A stretch of DNA of 64,000 bases from Candidatus Dadabacteria bacterium (GCA_022827275.1 JAJDTG010000020.1:62001-126000); one strand, 5' to 3'. Numbered from the stretch's first letter, positions 8,984-20,693 are shown. Notes: generated by a model from the sequence alone, not told the origin. A program made the numbers and translations.

Positions 8984-11839
8984 TTACCGACCGCAGCACT
9001 TTTTGTATTTCTTGCCGCTGCCACAGGGGCACGGGCTATTCCGACCAACTTTCTTCTGGGTTCTTCTGACCGGGGTCTTGGCCTTTTCCTCCGACCCTTC
9101 TCCCCGCCCGAGCACCATTTTCTTTTCCTCGAGTTCCCTTTTTCTCTCAAGCTCCTCGATCTGCTCTTCGCTCGCAGGCTGTATCCTGAAAAGATTCGAG
9201 CAGACATCCATCCTGAACTTGTCCATCATTAGGGTGAACATGTCGAAACCCTCTTTGGTGTACTCACGAAGGGGGTCTTTCTGGGCGTATCCCCTGAGTC
9301 CGACTCCTTCCCTGAGGTGATCCATGTTAAGAAGATGGTCCTTCCAGAGGTAGTCGATGTGCTGAAGCATGACGTAACGCTCGACCTGCGAGAGATGCTC
9401 AGAGCCTATTTTCTCCTCTTTTTCCTTGTATGCGGCAACCAGCTTTCCGGTGATTTCTTCCGTTATGACTTCCCCGTCCGCCTTGGCGGGGGCTTCTATG
9501 TCGATCTCCGTTCCGAAAATCCTTCCGACAACTTCGGAGAGCTCGGAGAAATCGGATTCCGAGCGGTCGTCCTGCCCCGCCAGGTAACTGCCCACGACTT
9601 CCCGCACAATGTCTTCCGAAGACGAAAAAATTATCTCTCTCAGGCTCTCGCCGCCCTCGAGAATTTCGCGGCGCTGCCTGTAAACGACGTCTCTTTGCGT
9701 GTTGAGAACATCGTCATACCTCAAAAGGTGCTTGCGTATGTCGAAATTTCTTCCCTCGACCTTTTTCTGGGCATTCTCAATCGACTTGCTTATCATCGAG
9801 TGCTCAATCGGCTCCCCTTCCTCCCATCCGAGCTTGTCCATGACACCCGTTATCCTCTCCGAGGCAAAAATACGCATCAGGTCGTCTTCAAGGGAGACAT
9901 AGAACCTTGAAGACCCGTCATCTCCCTGTCTTCCCGCTCTTCCCCTGAACTGGTTGTCTATCCTCCTCGCCTCGTGTCTTTCCACAGAGAGAATATGAAG
10001 ACCGCCCAGCTCCTTAACTTTCTCCTTTTCCGAATCGCAGATTGATTTCGCCTCGAAAAGCGCTTCCTCGTACTGCTTGGACTCTGCTTCCTCGGGCTGG
10101 ACCCTGAACTCCTTCCTGAGAATATCCCTCGCGAGGAACTCGGGGTTTCCGCCGAGCAGTATGTCCGTTCCCCTCCCCGCCATATTGGTCGCTATGGTTA
10201 TGGACCCTATTCTGCCCGCCTGGGCAACGATCTCGGCCTCTTTTCCATGCTGCTTGGCGTTAAGTATGTTGTGGGGAAGACCCATTTTCTCAAGATAGTC
10301 GCTCAGTTTTTCCGATTGCTCAATTGATGAGGTGCCGACAAGCACCGGACGGCCAGCGGAATTCATTTCCTTTATCTCGGCGCACGCAGCGTTGAACTTT
10401 TCTCCCTCGGTCTTGTAGACAACATCTTCGTGATCTTTCCTTATAAGCGGCTTGTGGGTCGGTATCACGGTAACGTCAAGATCATATATGTGCTTGAACT
10501 CAAACGCTTCCGTGTCGGCGGTACCCGTCATCCCGGCAAGTTTTCTGTACATCCTGAAGTAGTTCTGGATGGTTATGGTGGCCATTGTCTGGTTCTCGCT
10601 TTCGATTTCCACCCCTTCCTTGGCCTCAACCGCCTGATGGAGCCCGTCGCTCCACCTGCGCCCCGGCATCAGCCTTCCCGTGAACTCGTCGACTATGACC
10701 ACCTTCCCGTCCTGCATCATGTAGTCAACATCGCGATTGAAAAGGGCATTGGCGCGAAGCGACTGGTTAACGTGGTGGAGAATCTTGAGGTTGATGGGGT
10801 CGTAGAGGTTCGGGACATCAAGGTCCCTCTCCACCCTGGAGACCCCCTCCTCGGTCAGGTCCACCTGTCTCGTCTTCTCGTCCACCGTGTAATCGGTCTC
10901 CCCGGAGAGCGTCTTCACCACTCTGTCCACCGTGTAGTAAAGATCGGTCGAGTCCTCGGAGGGCCCAGAGATTATGAGCGGGGTTCTCGCTTCGTCTATG
11001 AGAATACTGTCGACCTCGTCCACTATGGCGAAATTGTGTCCGCGCTGAACATAGTCCTCAAGAGAAAACTTCATGTTGTCGCGCAGGTAGTCGAAACCGA
11101 ACTCGTTGTTGGTACCGTAGGTAATATCCGCCTGATAGGAATTCTGCCTGGAGGAAGGCTCAAGGCAGGTCTTGAAGGAATTTATGATGTCGAGATTTTT
11201 TTCGGGAAGAACATCGCTTGCCAGATACTCGTTCGGCCACGCGGTCAGGTTTTTCTCCACGGACTCTTCGGCCCGCTTGGGATCCTCCCAGGCAAGAACG
11301 TACGAGGCATCATGATTTATAACTCCCACTTTCATGTCCAGGACCATAAAAATCGGCGACATCCAGGTGGCATCCCTGGCGGCCAGGTAATCGTTTACGG
11401 TGATCAAGTGGGAACCGAGTCCGGTGAGGGCGTTTAGGTAAAGGGGCAGGACGGCGACCAGCGTCTTTCCTTCCCCTGTTCTCATCTCGGCTATTCTGCC
11501 TCTGTGAAGAACCATCCCCCCTATCATCTGCACGTCGAAATGCCTCATGGCTATCGTTCTTCTCGACGCTTCCCTCACGGCGGCGAACGCCTCGGGCAAT
11601 ATCTCCTCGAGAACCCGCTCCATCTCAGCGAAATACTTCTCGTCGGACGGGTTTCCATTTGAGCCGAGGCGGGAGTGTATCAGTTCCCGGAATTGCGCGG
11701 TCTTTGCGCGAAGATCCGCCGTGGGAACCTTAACCAGTGTTTCTTCAAGGGCGTTTATCTGCTCCGCCAGAACACCGAGCCTTTTTACCTCCCTTTCGTT
11801 CTGCGAGCCGACTATTTTTTTCAGGACGTAAGAAATCAT
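8984..11839 (-). CDS. secA: Preprotein translocase ATPase SecA
   Basis: [55 protein letters not shown]-terminal [20 protein letters not shown] zinc motif. Confidence 0.98.
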   Translation of the reverse strand: MISYVLKKIVGSQNEREVKRLGVLAEQINALEETLVKVPTADLRAKTAQFRELIHSRLGSNGNPSDEKYFAEMERVLEEILPEAFAAVREASRRTIAMRHFDVQMIGGMVLHRGRIAEMRTGEGKTLVAVLPLYLNALTGLGSHLITVNDYLAARDATWMSPIFMVLDMKVGVINHDASYVLAWEDPKRAEESVEKNLTAWPNEYLASDVLPEKNLDIINSFKTCLEPSSRQNSYQADITYGTNNEFGFDYLRDNMKFSLEDYVQRGHNFAIVDEVDSILIDEARTPLIISGPSEDSTDLYYTVDRVVKTLSGETDYTVDEKTRQVDLTEEGVSRVERDLDVPNLYDPINLKILHHVNQSLRANALFNRDVDYMMQDGKVVIVDEFTGRLMPGRRWSDGLHQAVEAKEGVEIESENQTMATITIQNYFRMYRKLAGMTGTADTEAFEFKHIYDLDVTVIPTHKPLIRKDHEDVVYKTEGEKFNAACAEIKEMNSAGRPVLVGTSSIEQSEKLSDYLEKMGLPHNILNAKQHGKEAEIVAQAGRIGSITIATNMAGRGTDILLGGNPEFLARDILRKEFRVQPEEAESKQYEEALFEAKSICDSEKEKVKELGGLHILSVERHEARRIDNQFRGRAGRQGDDGSSRFYVSLEDDLMRIFASERITGVMDKLGWEEGEPIEHSMISKSIENAQKKVEGRNFDIRKHLLRYDDVLNTQRDVVYRQRREILEGGESLREIIFSSSEDIVREVVGSYLAGQDDRSESDFSELSEVVGRIFGTEIDIEAPAKADGEVITEEITGKLVAAYKEKEEKIGSEHLSQVERYVMLQHIDYLWKDHLLNMDHLREGVGLRGYAQKDPLREYTKEGFDMFTLMMDKFRMDVCSNLFRIQPASEEQIEELERKRELEEKKMVLGRGEGSEEKAKTPVRRTQKKVGRNSPCPCGSGKKYKKCCGR

Positions 11840-11942
11840 GCGCCGAAGCGGTCTCCTTTGCTAGCCGTTGCCGGAACGCCCGGGAACAGCCCTCCTAAAA
11901 CAGTGTAATAATCCGTGGGAAATAGACAAGGAATTTCTGGCT

Positions 11943-14900
11943 TCAGGCGTCAAGCTTCACGCTTACGACTCTGGAAGCGGCGGTGCCGTCTGTGGTTATT
12001 CCTATAAGCGCGTCGGCCTCGTGCATGGTTTTTCTGTTATGCGTGATGACGGCCACCTGTGAATGAGCCGCTATCTCGCTCAGGATCTTGTTGAATCTCA
12101 CCGTGTTCACTTCATCAAGCGCGGCGTCTATCTCATCCAGGAACACAAAGGGGACGGGCTTTACCAGACATGCGGAGATTATGACCGCTATGGCCGAAAG
12201 CGCCTTCTCCCCTCCCGAGAGCAGGTTTATCGGCTGGAAACGCTTTCCTCCGGGCCTTATCATGACCTCCACTCCGGTTTCAAGCAGGTTTCTGGGATCT
12301 GTAAGCTCAAGGCGAGCCTCTCCGTTCTCAAAGAGCTTGCAGAAGGTTTCAGTGAATTTCCCGTTTACGGTCTCAAACGCCTCCCTGAACCTTGAAATCG
12401 ACTCTCTGTCGAGTTTCCTTATAGCCCCCTCAAGGTAATCAAGCGCCCGGGCAAGGTCATCGGTCTGGCGCTGGAGAAACTCGTTTCTCTCCTCAAGCTG
12501 CTCGTATTCCTCGGGCGCAAGCAGGTTCACGGGACCGAAATTCTCTATGCGCCGCCGAAGCGCCTTAAGCTCCTTATCCGCGTCGGGTATTGAAATACTG
12601 GAGAGATCAGGACTTTGCGAGGTATCGGGGGTACCGTCGCCGAATGTTTCTGCGTACCGCTCACTGAGATACTCAAACTCGTCCTCCGCACGCTCAAGCT
12701 GCGCCTGGGCCGAGGCAAACTGCTCTCTTCGCAAGGAAAGCTCCTGTGACGCTGCCTCGAATTCCTCTTCGCTTCTGCGGAGCTCCTCGGCGTAGCGCGA
12801 CACCCTTTCCCTGAGTTCCCCGAAAGATTCCTCTCTTAAGCCGAGATCACGGCAGATCTTCTCAAACTCCTCTTCCGCCTGACGTCCCGACAGGGTCAGC
12901 GCTTCGCTCTCCTGCTTCTTAAGCTCCCCATCCTTTGTTCTAAGCGAAAGCTTCTCGTTTATAACCGCTTTTATCCTCTCGGCTTCAGATATCTCGTGCT
13001 CAAGGGCCTTTTCCCTTTCAAGAACCCCCGCGTTCTCTATCCTGAGTTTCGTTATCTTCTCCTGAAGCGCTTTTTCCCCCTCCGCAAACCCGAGGGCCCG
13101 CTTTTCGATTTCCCCGTATTTTGACTCAAGTGTGCCTCTCTGGGCGTCAAGCTGCTCTATAAGCGACTCCATCTCCTCGACAGTGCGGTTTTTACTCCCG
13201 AGCTTGCGCTCAAGCTCGTCGCGCTGCACCTCGAGATGCCCGATTCTCGTCCCCAGCTCCTCTACTCTGGTCTCCGAGTTCGAGCGGTCCTTTGCGTTTT
13301 CAACCGAGCTTATCTCGCAACGCCGAAGAAGCTCCTCGACCTGCCCACGGCGACCCTCAAGCGCATCCACCTCCTCTTTAAGCGTCCTGCAGGCAGCCTC
13401 CAGTTTCTCTATGTCGGCCAAAAAGGTCTGTGTCTGCTCCTCAAGCTCCTCGATTTCCCTTTTTCTCTCAAACACCCCCGCCAAAGATTTTCCGCCCGTC
13501 ACCGCTCCGTGGGAATCGACATAGTCTCCCTCCAGGGTGGCGAAGCACGCGCCGTTTCCCGTCCGGCCCTTAAGCCTGATGGCTTCCCGAAGGTCGGAAG
13601 CGACGTAAACTTCCTGCAGCATTGAGTCAACAAGGCTTTTTCCTATCACTTTCACGTCAAGGAGGCTGTTAAGGGAAGTGGCATCCGGCTTGCCGTGTCC
13701 GTTGGCACTGCCGTTTCCGTTGCCTGAACCCTTTGCCGCGAACCGGTCGGTTGCCGGTATGAAGGTTCCCCTTCCCGCGTCAAACTCCCTTAGGAGCTCA
13801 ACCGCGGCGACCGCCTCCGTGCTCCCTTCGACCACTATCCAGTTGAGCTTTTCCCCGAAGGCCGCCTCGACAGCTCTTTCGTAGTTCCTCGGAACGGAAA
13901 CGAAATCGGAAACGACCCCCAGCACGCCTCTTTGCTTGCGCTCAAGCACGAACTTGCGGGTGGCGTCAGGAAGCCATTCGTAGTTGCTCTGTATTTTGTT
14001 AAGGGCTTCCACCCTGGAAACGCAATCTTTTTTCCTGTTTTCAAGACCCCTTAGTTCGCCGAGTTTCTTCTCATGCTCGACCCTGAGGTCGTAGAGACGC
14101 GAATCAATCTCTTCTTTTTCTTTGGCGGCCGAGGTGAATTCGTCTTTTATTTCCCCTTCCCGGCGGCGAAGCGAGGCAAGCCTTCTCTCGCACTCGAGTT
14201 TTTCAAGCTCCAAGGCGGAAGTCTCCCCCTCGAGCGTCTCCTTTTTCTCCGCAAGCTCCTCAAGTTCCTTTGAGAAGACTCCTATAGTGCTTCCAATCGA
14301 GCTTCTCCTGGTCATCACGTCAGAGACCAGGTCCGCCGTTTCCTCAAGTTCCTTTCTGCTCTGCTCCCATTCGCTTTTCAAAGTCACAAGGTTCTGTTCC
14401 TCGCGCAAAATCTCATCGGAAGCCGAAAGACGGGTGTTTTTAAGTTCCTCGGACTGGCGCCCGGCGCGGCTGCTTTTCTCCTCCATCTCTGAAACTTCGC
14501 GCCCGAGGCTCTCTATCTCGGCTTCAATGTCCCTTACGTAGCTTGAAATCCCGGCAATCTCCCGTTCGATCGAGGCCCTGCGGTACTCGTTTTCCCTTTT
14601 CTGCGCCTGAAGCTCGTAGATCTCCTTCTCAAGGGACCCCAGATCCTGGCCTGAGACAGAGTTTTTTTCCTTCGCCTCTTGAAGCAGCCCGCGCTTTTGC
14701 TCCGCCTCAGCGTCAGCTGAGCGGACGAACTGCTCTGCCTCGAGCTTTTTTTCAAGAAGCGCTTCTTTGCGCTGCTGCGAACTTGCGAGCTTGGTCGTGA
14801 GAATATTAAATTCAAGCGAGCGGGCCCGCCCGGTAAGCTCCTCGTACTGTCTGGCGCGGTTTGCCTGAAGTGCCACGGCCTCAATGCGGTCCGAAACCTC

Positions 14901-15479
14901 GCGCTTCATGTCAAGAACGCGGGAGAGGTTCTCTCTGGTCGACTCTATCCTGCTTCGGGTTTCCTTTCTTCTGAGCTTGTATTTCTCGATTCCCGCGACT
15001 TCCTCTATGAACTTTCTCTTCTCTTCGGGCTTCGACATTATGAAGGATTCGACCTGGCCCTGCTCGACAATCGAATAGGCCCTCGCGCCCACTCCGGTGT
15101 CAAGAAGCATCTCGGTTATGTCCTTGAGGCGGCACTTGACCCCGTTTATGCTGTATTCGCTCTCTCCCGAGCGGTAAAGTTTCCTCCGGATTCTGACTTC
15201 CTCGAAACCGAAACCCTCGACCTCCTCAAGAACCAGGGACACGTCGGCCATGCCCAGGGGTTTGAGTTCCGCGCTCCCGTTGGAGATAACGTCTTCCATG
15301 CCCCCCGCGCGCAGTTGTCTCGGGTTACGTTCGCCGATTACCCACCTGATGGCGTCGAGAATGTTGGATTTTCCGCAGCCGTTGGGACCGACTATGGCGG
15401 TTATACCTTCGGACAAGTCTATCCTTGTCTTCAGGTAAAAAGATTTAAAACCTGCTATTTCAAGCGCTTTAATTCTCAT
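11943..15479 (-). CDS. smc: Chromosome segregation protein SMC (ORF open to 15512; start taken at MRIKALEIAGFKSF)
   Basis: Walker A VGPNGCGKSNILDAIRWVIGE, long coiled coils, hinge, LSGGEKALSAIAVIISACLVKPVPFVFLDEIDAALDEVN. Confidence 0.97.
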   Translation of the reverse strand: MRIKALEIAGFKSFYLKTRIDLSEGITAIVGPNGCGKSNILDAIRWVIGERNPRQLRAGGMEDVISNGSAELKPLGMADVSLVLEEVEGFGFEEVRIRRKLYRSGESEYSINGVKCRLKDITEMLLDTGVGARAYSIVEQGQVESFIMSKPEEKRKFIEEVAGIEKYKLRRKETRSRIESTRENLSRVLDMKREVSDRIEAVALQANRARQYEELTGRARSLEFNILTTKLASSQQRKEALLEKKLEAEQFVRSADAEAEQKRGLLQEAKEKNSVSGQDLGSLEKEIYELQAQKRENEYRRASIEREIAGISSYVRDIEAEIESLGREVSEMEEKSSRAGRQSEELKNTRLSASDEILREEQNLVTLKSEWEQSRKELEETADLVSDVMTRRSSIGSTIGVFSKELEELAEKKETLEGETSALELEKLECERRLASLRRREGEIKDEFTSAAKEKEEIDSRLYDLRVEHEKKLGELRGLENRKKDCVSRVEALNKIQSNYEWLPDATRKFVLERKQRGVLGVVSDFVSVPRNYERAVEAAFGEKLNWIVVEGSTEAVAAVELLREFDAGRGTFIPATDRFAAKGSGNGNGSANGHGKPDATSLNSLLDVKVIGKSLVDSMLQEVYVASDLREAIRLKGRTGNGACFATLEGDYVDSHGAVTGGKSLAGVFERKREIEELEEQTQTFLADIEKLEAACRTLKEEVDALEGRRGQVEELLRRCEISSVENAKDRSNSETRVEELGTRIGHLEVQRDELERKLGSKNRTVEEMESLIEQLDAQRGTLESKYGEIEKRALGFAEGEKALQEKITKLRIENAGVLEREKALEHEISEAERIKAVINEKLSLRTKDGELKKQESEALTLSGRQAEEEFEKICRDLGLREESFGELRERVSRYAEELRRSEEEFEAASQELSLRREQFASAQAQLERAEDEFEYLSERYAETFGDGTPDTSQSPDLSSISIPDADKELKALRRRIENFGPVNLLAPEEYEQLEERNEFLQRQTDDLARALDYLEGAIRKLDRESISRFREAFETVNGKFTETFCKLFENGEARLELTDPRNLLETGVEVMIRPGGKRFQPINLLSGGEKALSAIAVIISACLVKPVPFVFLDEIDAALDEVNTVRFNKILSEIAAHSQVAVITHNRKTMHEADALIGITTDGTAASRVVSVKLDA

Positions 15480-15735
15480 GGGAGAACCGCGGCCCGGCAC
15501 CGTTGCGTTCACGTGCGCCGACGCCCGTTTTACGCAAAACCCCTCGCCGTAACCGGGAAAGTTAAAGCTCCCGTATGCATATATAGAAGCCCTGAAGGGG
15601 CCAGAATCCTGAAGAAAGCTGCCGAGATGATGCTTCCGGCAGTAGGTGAAAAAGATTCCTTATCAATCAAGGCCTTCCGGTCAATGTGAATTATACCACA
15701 ATATGTAGAGGATTTCCAACTTCCCGGTCGGGAAG

Positions 15736-17325
15736 TCACCCTCCCTGGGAAAGAAGGTTCTTGTTGTGTGAGATCTTGGAGCTTTCTCTCAGGTTCTCAA
15801 GCAGGCGTTCGATCACAAGCACCTTTCGCGCTGAGATCTCCTGGCGCCTAAGAGAATCCTTCTCAACCCCGAAGTACCCGCTGTCGGCGGGCTTTGTCTT
15901 CGCAAGCGACACTATGTAGAAAGTCTCCCCCGATTTGTAAACACGATTCGGGGTAGGCCTGTTGCTTCTCAACCCGAAGACGTCTGAGATGAAATCCCCT
16001 GATTCGACGTCCAGAGGATCATCGGACCTTGAGAAAAAACCGGTGCGCTTCACCGAAAGACCCATGGACTTGGCCGCAGCCGCGAAACCTTTGCCCGAGG
16101 CCGTTATTTTCGCAAGATTTTCTCCGGCGGATTCCCCGGCCCGCTCGACGGCTTTTTCCCCCTTGAGGGCCTCGACAATCTCCCCGCGCACGGACTCAAT
16201 CCCCGATCGCTTTGAGGATTGAACCCCGGTTACCTCGAAAAACCAGGTGAAGTCCTGAAGCACCACGCTTGCGAGCCTGTTTTTCTTTACCGAAAAGGCC
16301 TCTCTTCTTATGGCGCCGGGAACGTCCCCGCTCACGCCTCCGAGCGTAAACTCCGCGGTTTCCCGCACCTCAAGTGAGCTTTTTTCAGAAAGAAGGTCCG
16401 AGAAGGAGCGTTTCTGGAGGAACTCCTCAAGGAACCGGCTGTAGAGAAGCTTGGACTTGCCCTCTACAAGCTGCTTTTTTATCTCCCCCTTTACATCGTC
16501 AAACGGTTTCGGGACTCCTCCAGAAGCAAATTCCTCCGGGTAAGTCGTGTAGTAGGCCTCGACTTCCTCGTCGGAAACCCCGGCATCCTCGGCGAAATCC
16601 CCCGGAGTGAGTTTTACGTAGCGCGCCACGCGTTTCTCGGGCTCCCAGAAAAGATCGGTATTGTTTCTGTAATAGCGGGCGATTTCCTCTTCGCTCGGCT
16701 TCTGGCCCTCCGTGTAGTCCCAGGGCGCAAACGAAACGTAGTGAAGATCGATTTTCTCCTCGCGCGCTCTGTAGACGCTTAAAAGCTCCTCGTCACTTGC
16801 CGTTACGGAACTGTCAAGAACCGAAACGAGCTTTGCCACAAGAAGGTCTTCCTTGTAGGAATCCTCGAAATCCTTCACGGTGCGGTTAAGCCCCCTTGAA
16901 ATAAAGTCCTGGTAGCGTTCAAACCCCACGAAAGCGCCGTCCACCTGGAATCCCGGGTCGTTTCTTATTGCGTCAGAAAGTTCCTCCTGGCTTACCCTGA
17001 TCCCCAGTTCTTCGGCCTTCTGGGCAAGCAGCTTCTTGTTAACCAGTGAGTCGATCACGGAAAAATTCACGTATTCGAAAAGCTCGTCCGAGATCTGCTG
17101 GTCGCTTCGGCGCAAGCGGTCAAGCATCGAGTCCCTAAGGTTATAGAACTCCGCAAGGGAAACCTTGTCCCCGTTTACCTCGACCGCAGCTCCGCCGCTG
17201 GGGCCTCTGCCTCCTATGCTTATTCCCCCCACGTATCCGAAACCGATAACGAAGGTAAAGGCGAGCAGCAGAAGTAGGGCCTTAGTGAGAAGGCTCCGCT
17301 TGTCTTTTATGATATCGAATGCCAA
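15736..17325 (-). CDS. SurA/PpiD-like periplasmic chaperone or peptidyl-prolyl isomerase
   Basis: N-terminal TM anchor, SurA_N-like segment NKKLLAQKAEELGIRVSQEELSDAIRNDPGFQVDGAFVGFERYQDFI. Confidence 0.85.
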   Translation of the reverse strand: MAFDIIKDKRSLLTKALLLLLAFTFVIGFGYVGGISIGGRGPSGGAAVEVNGDKVSLAEFYNLRDSMLDRLRRSDQQISDELFEYVNFSVIDSLVNKKLLAQKAEELGIRVSQEELSDAIRNDPGFQVDGAFVGFERYQDFISRGLNRTVKDFEDSYKEDLLVAKLVSVLDSSVTASDEELLSVYRAREEKIDLHYVSFAPWDYTEGQKPSEEEIARYYRNNTDLFWEPEKRVARYVKLTPGDFAEDAGVSDEEVEAYYTTYPEEFASGGVPKPFDDVKGEIKKQLVEGKSKLLYSRFLEEFLQKRSFSDLLSEKSSLEVRETAEFTLGGVSGDVPGAIRREAFSVKKNRLASVVLQDFTWFFEVTGVQSSKRSGIESVRGEIVEALKGEKAVERAGESAGENLAKITASGKGFAAAAKSMGLSVKRTGFFSRSDDPLDVESGDFISDVFGLRSNRPTPNRVYKSGETFYIVSLAKTKPADSGYFGVEKDSLRRQEISARKVLVIERLLENLRESSKISHNKNLLSQGG

Positions 17326-17476
17326 CGGGATTTTCCTTGAAAAGACGAACTAAACTCTATATGAGCCGATACCAACTTTCAAGCCGCCGGAGGGGACCGC
17401 ACCGCCCCCGGCTTGACACTGATAAGGCGCTCAAATAGCTTACAGGTGAAATATCCGGGAGCACGGAGAAACTCAG

Positions 17477-18424
17477 ATGATAACTGCGCTTGGCGGCGGA
17501 AGCGGAGCCGCAAAATTCCTTAAGGGACTCACGGGGATAATCCCCCCGTCAGAACTCACCGTAATAGTGAACACTGCGGATGACATGGATCTCTATGGAA
17601 TGAGAGTCTCTCCGGACATAGACACCATAATCTACAGGCTCTCGGGAAGTATAGACGAAAAAAAAGGGTGGGGGCTCCGCGGCGACACGTTTGAGTTCCT
17701 GCGCGCCGCCGCAAGGTTCGGTTTTCCGACGTGGTTCGGTCTCGGGGACAGGGATCTAGCCACTCACCTGTTCAGAAAAGCCGTCATCGACGCCGGGGGG
17801 ACTCTCAGCGAATCCACTTCGAAGATAGCGCAGCGCTTCGGTCTCGGGGAAATGCGCATACTGCCCATGAGCGACGACAGGGTCGAGACATGGATAGAAA
17901 CGGATACGGGCGAGATGCATTTCCAGGAATACTACATAAAGCACGCGATGCGCCCCGAGGTGCGCGGAGTCAAGATAAAGGGCGCGCGCGAGGCTTCTCC
18001 GGCCCCGCTGGTTCTTGACTCGATAGACGGCGCCGGCCTGGTCATCATATGCCCGAGCAACCCCATAATCAGCATAGGGCCCATACTCGAGATAAAGGAA
18101 ATAAGGGAGAGGCTTGTCGGCACGCCGGGAGTAAAGGTCGCCGTGAGCCCCCTTATGCGCGGAAAACCCCTTAAGGGTCCGGCGGACAAGCTCATGAGGG
18201 GGCTCGGAATGGAAGCTTCTTCAACCCAGGTGGCCAGGCTTTACGCCGATTTTCTGGACGTGCTCGTGATTGACCGCTCGGATGCGGGAGAGGCGGCCGC
18301 CATAGAGGCTCTGGGGATAAGCGTTTTAGTCACAGACACCGTAATCCCAGACGAGCAAAGCTCAATGCGTCTATCGCGGGAAATTCTTGACTTTACAGAA
18401 TCTCTGGGACAGCGGCGCGCTTAA
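17477..18424 (+). CDS. cofD: LPPG:Fo 2-phospho-L-lactate transferase (F420 biosynthesis)
   Basis: MITALGGGSGAAKFLKGL, NTADDMDLYGMRVSPDIDTIIYRLSG, GLGDRDLATHL, CPSNPIISIGPIL. Confidence 0.95.
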   Translation: MITALGGGSGAAKFLKGLTGIIPPSELTVIVNTADDMDLYGMRVSPDIDTIIYRLSGSIDEKKGWGLRGDTFEFLRAAARFGFPTWFGLGDRDLATHLFRKAVIDAGGTLSESTSKIAQRFGLGEMRILPMSDDRVETWIETDTGEMHFQEYYIKHAMRPEVRGVKIKGAREASPAPLVLDSIDGAGLVIICPSNPIISIGPILEIKEIRERLVGTPGVKVAVSPLMRGKPLKGPADKLMRGLGMEASSTQVARLYADFLDVLVIDRSDAGEAAAIEALGISVLVTDTVIPDEQSSMRLSREILDFTESLGQRRA

Positions 18425-18437
18425 CCCTAGGGAGCGA

Positions 18438-19373
18438 TCAGGAATCCTCTTCTTCCTTCTTCTGAGGCTCGTAGGGTACGATGCTGTAGAAAAAGAACTG
18501 AGGCATGCCCTTTACTTCCTGTGAATCGCAGCTTGTCCGGAGCTTTACGCTATGGTTCATAACCACCGTGCCTATGGCGTAAACCGTGGTTTCCCCCTCA
18601 ACTCCGAACTCAACCGCGGTATAATCCTCGTTGTCTTTCTCGAATTCCCATCTTATATCGTAAATGCCGAGTTTTTCCAGCTCTTTCCTCAAGAAATAGT
18701 CGGAAACCTGCGAAGTCTGGGAAAAACACGACCTCCCCCTGTAGCAGTCAAGAAATATCTCGCCGCGAAGGTGAGAGGAAACGACATCATCGAGATTTTC
18801 GCTGTTCACCCTTCCGTAATATATGCCCTCTGGAAGCATGACGAGGTTGGCGGCGAAGCGATGGCCCCCGACATGGGTGGTTCTCCACGCGGAAACCCCT
18901 TCTTTTTTCAGAAGTTCCTTGTAAACCCCCGATCCTGCGACCGCGCAGCATCCGTCGCGGGCCCCGTGGGTGCAGACCAGAACGAGACTTTCTTCGCAGG
19001 AGAATTTTTCTATTTCCCCCGAGCTGACAAGCTCGGGAAGATCTATCGAGAGGAGATCTTCGTATGTTTTTATCTCGAACCTGTAGAGTTTCGGGGAGAA
19101 TTCAGAAGAATGGGCGTAGTAAAAAGCGAGATTCCCCTTGCTTGGTCCCGGTCCCCCTATCAGCTGAATCCTGGAGTCCTCAAAAGACGAGAGAAATCCT
19201 CCAAGGTGGTCCTTTACCTCTTCCGGCAGGGCACTTTCCGGGAAAGCATCCCTTTTCCATACTCTGGAATGCTCAAGCAGAAACCAGTTCTTCACCTCGA
19301 GGGCGGTTCCGTAGAGATGTTCTCCGCTAAGAGAGGACATCTGGGAACATTTAAGTGTTTTTTCGTCGGTCAT
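18438..19373 (-). CDS. Sucrase/ferredoxin-like family protein
   Basis: LVCTHGARDGCCAVAG...WRTTHVGGHRFAANLVMLPEGIYYGRV. Confidence 0.85.
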   Translation of the reverse strand: MTDEKTLKCSQMSSLSGEHLYGTALEVKNWFLLEHSRVWKRDAFPESALPEEVKDHLGGFLSSFEDSRIQLIGGPGPSKGNLAFYYAHSSEFSPKLYRFEIKTYEDLLSIDLPELVSSGEIEKFSCEESLVLVCTHGARDGCCAVAGSGVYKELLKKEGVSAWRTTHVGGHRFAANLVMLPEGIYYGRVNSENLDDVVSSHLRGEIFLDCYRGRSCFSQTSQVSDYFLRKELEKLGIYDIRWEFEKDNEDYTAVEFGVEGETTVYAIGTVVMNHSVKLRTSCDSQEVKGMPQFFFYSIVPYEPQKKEEEDS

Positions 19374-19374
19374 C

Positions 19375-20667
19375 TCATCCTCCTGGGCTCTGCCCGCCGC
19401 TTTTTTCCCTAAGCACCTTAAGGAATTCCCCCTTCGGCACCAGATAGAAAAATTTTCCCCAGTTTTTCATCACACCCGCGTGCCGCGAGGCGTCTTTTCC
19501 CTCTCCCCAGAAAAGGTCGACGCGCCGTGCCCCTTTTATAGCTCCTCCGCTGTCGTGGTTAACGACAAAGCGGGAAACCGGTTCCCACTGCGAGGGCTCG
19601 ACCGAAGAAGGGGTTTCGAAAACCGGTCTCTCAAACTCCATGAACGCCAGAGCCCCTCTGGGGAAAAAAGCCTTGTCGGTGGCTATGGTCCTGCCGTCGA
19701 CAACTTCTGTTCCGAAAGAAGTCTCGGGTTTGCCCGGAAGTCCGCGGAAGAAGATGTAACTCGGGTTTTTGTAAAGGATATTCATCCTCTCCGCGTAGGA
19801 GAGGGATCTCAGGTGGTTTTCTATGGCCCAGAGGCTCATTTTTTCCTTCGGAATCCACTCGAAGAGAAATTTCCCTATTGCTACGTAATCGTGTCCGTTC
19901 TGGGCGGCGTAACCAACAATCCGCTCCTCCCCGTCCGCGAACCTTATTTTACCCGAGCCCTGTATCTGGAGAAAAAACGCGTCGACAGAGTCTACCCACG
20001 CGATCTCGAGCCTCTTCCCCCTGAGCCTTCCCCCGGAGTCTATCTCGCTTCGCGAGTAATAGGGAACCAGTTCGGAGGTTCTGCCATGACCTCCGGAGGC
20101 GACCCTGCCGTAAAGGGTCTGAAGCTTTCCCCGGGCAATCTTGTCGTCCTCGAGAAACGAAAATCTCTCGAACCGCTCGACGAACCTGTCTATCCTCAAG
20201 CGCACCAGGTCGTCGGGAATCCCATAGAGCGGCTGGGTGTGCTGCGGTGTCCTAGTCCGGGAAGCGGAAAGCACCGGGGAGAAGTAAGAGGTTATAAAAA
20301 CCTTGCCCCAAGGTTTTCCCGGAAAGCCGTAGAAATCGAAATTCTTCCTTACGTCCTTTATGAAATCATCCTTGGTAACGCCCGCTTCAAGCCTGTCGAG
20401 AAGATAACCGAGTGCGAGCGCGTAGTCCCCCGCGGAGACGGCTTTCTGTCCGAAAACGAGCTGGGAATCTTTTTTCTGCGAAAGTTTCTCGACGCTTGCG
20501 CCGATGGATTCCTTCAGTCCCTTAGGGAAAAGGTCGTCGTCCATCTCGGGGAACACGGGAACCTCCCGCATGGACTCGGGGCCCGGAATCTCTGGGGGTC
20601 TTTCACAGGAAAGGTAGAGAAAGAGCGAAAAGACAGCCAAGAGAATCCCTGCGGTTTTTTGATCCAT
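19375..20667 (-). CDS. mltA: Membrane-bound lytic murein transglycosylase A
   Basis: ITSYFSPVLSASRTRTPQHTQPLYGIP, DAFFLQIQGSGKIRFADGE, NPSYIFFRG, VVNHDSGGAIKGARRVDLFWG. Confidence 0.93.
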   Translation of the reverse strand: MDQKTAGILLAVFSLFLYLSCERPPEIPGPESMREVPVFPEMDDDLFPKGLKESIGASVEKLSQKKDSQLVFGQKAVSAGDYALALGYLLDRLEAGVTKDDFIKDVRKNFDFYGFPGKPWGKVFITSYFSPVLSASRTRTPQHTQPLYGIPDDLVRLRIDRFVERFERFSFLEDDKIARGKLQTLYGRVASGGHGRTSELVPYYSRSEIDSGGRLRGKRLEIAWVDSVDAFFLQIQGSGKIRFADGEERIVGYAAQNGHDYVAIGKFLFEWIPKEKMSLWAIENHLRSLSYAERMNILYKNPSYIFFRGLPGKPETSFGTEVVDGRTIATDKAFFPRGALAFMEFERPVFETPSSVEPSQWEPVSRFVVNHDSGGAIKGARRVDLFWGEGKDASRHAGVMKNWGKFFYLVPKGEFLKVLREKSGGQSPGG

Positions 20668-20693
20668 TTCAACCTGTCAGCTTGTCTTAAGAC

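Noticed and set aside
10430-11437. 335-aa plus-strand ORF within secA
   Set aside because: Antisense to unmistakable SecA coding sequence; long antisense frames are a codon-bias artefact.
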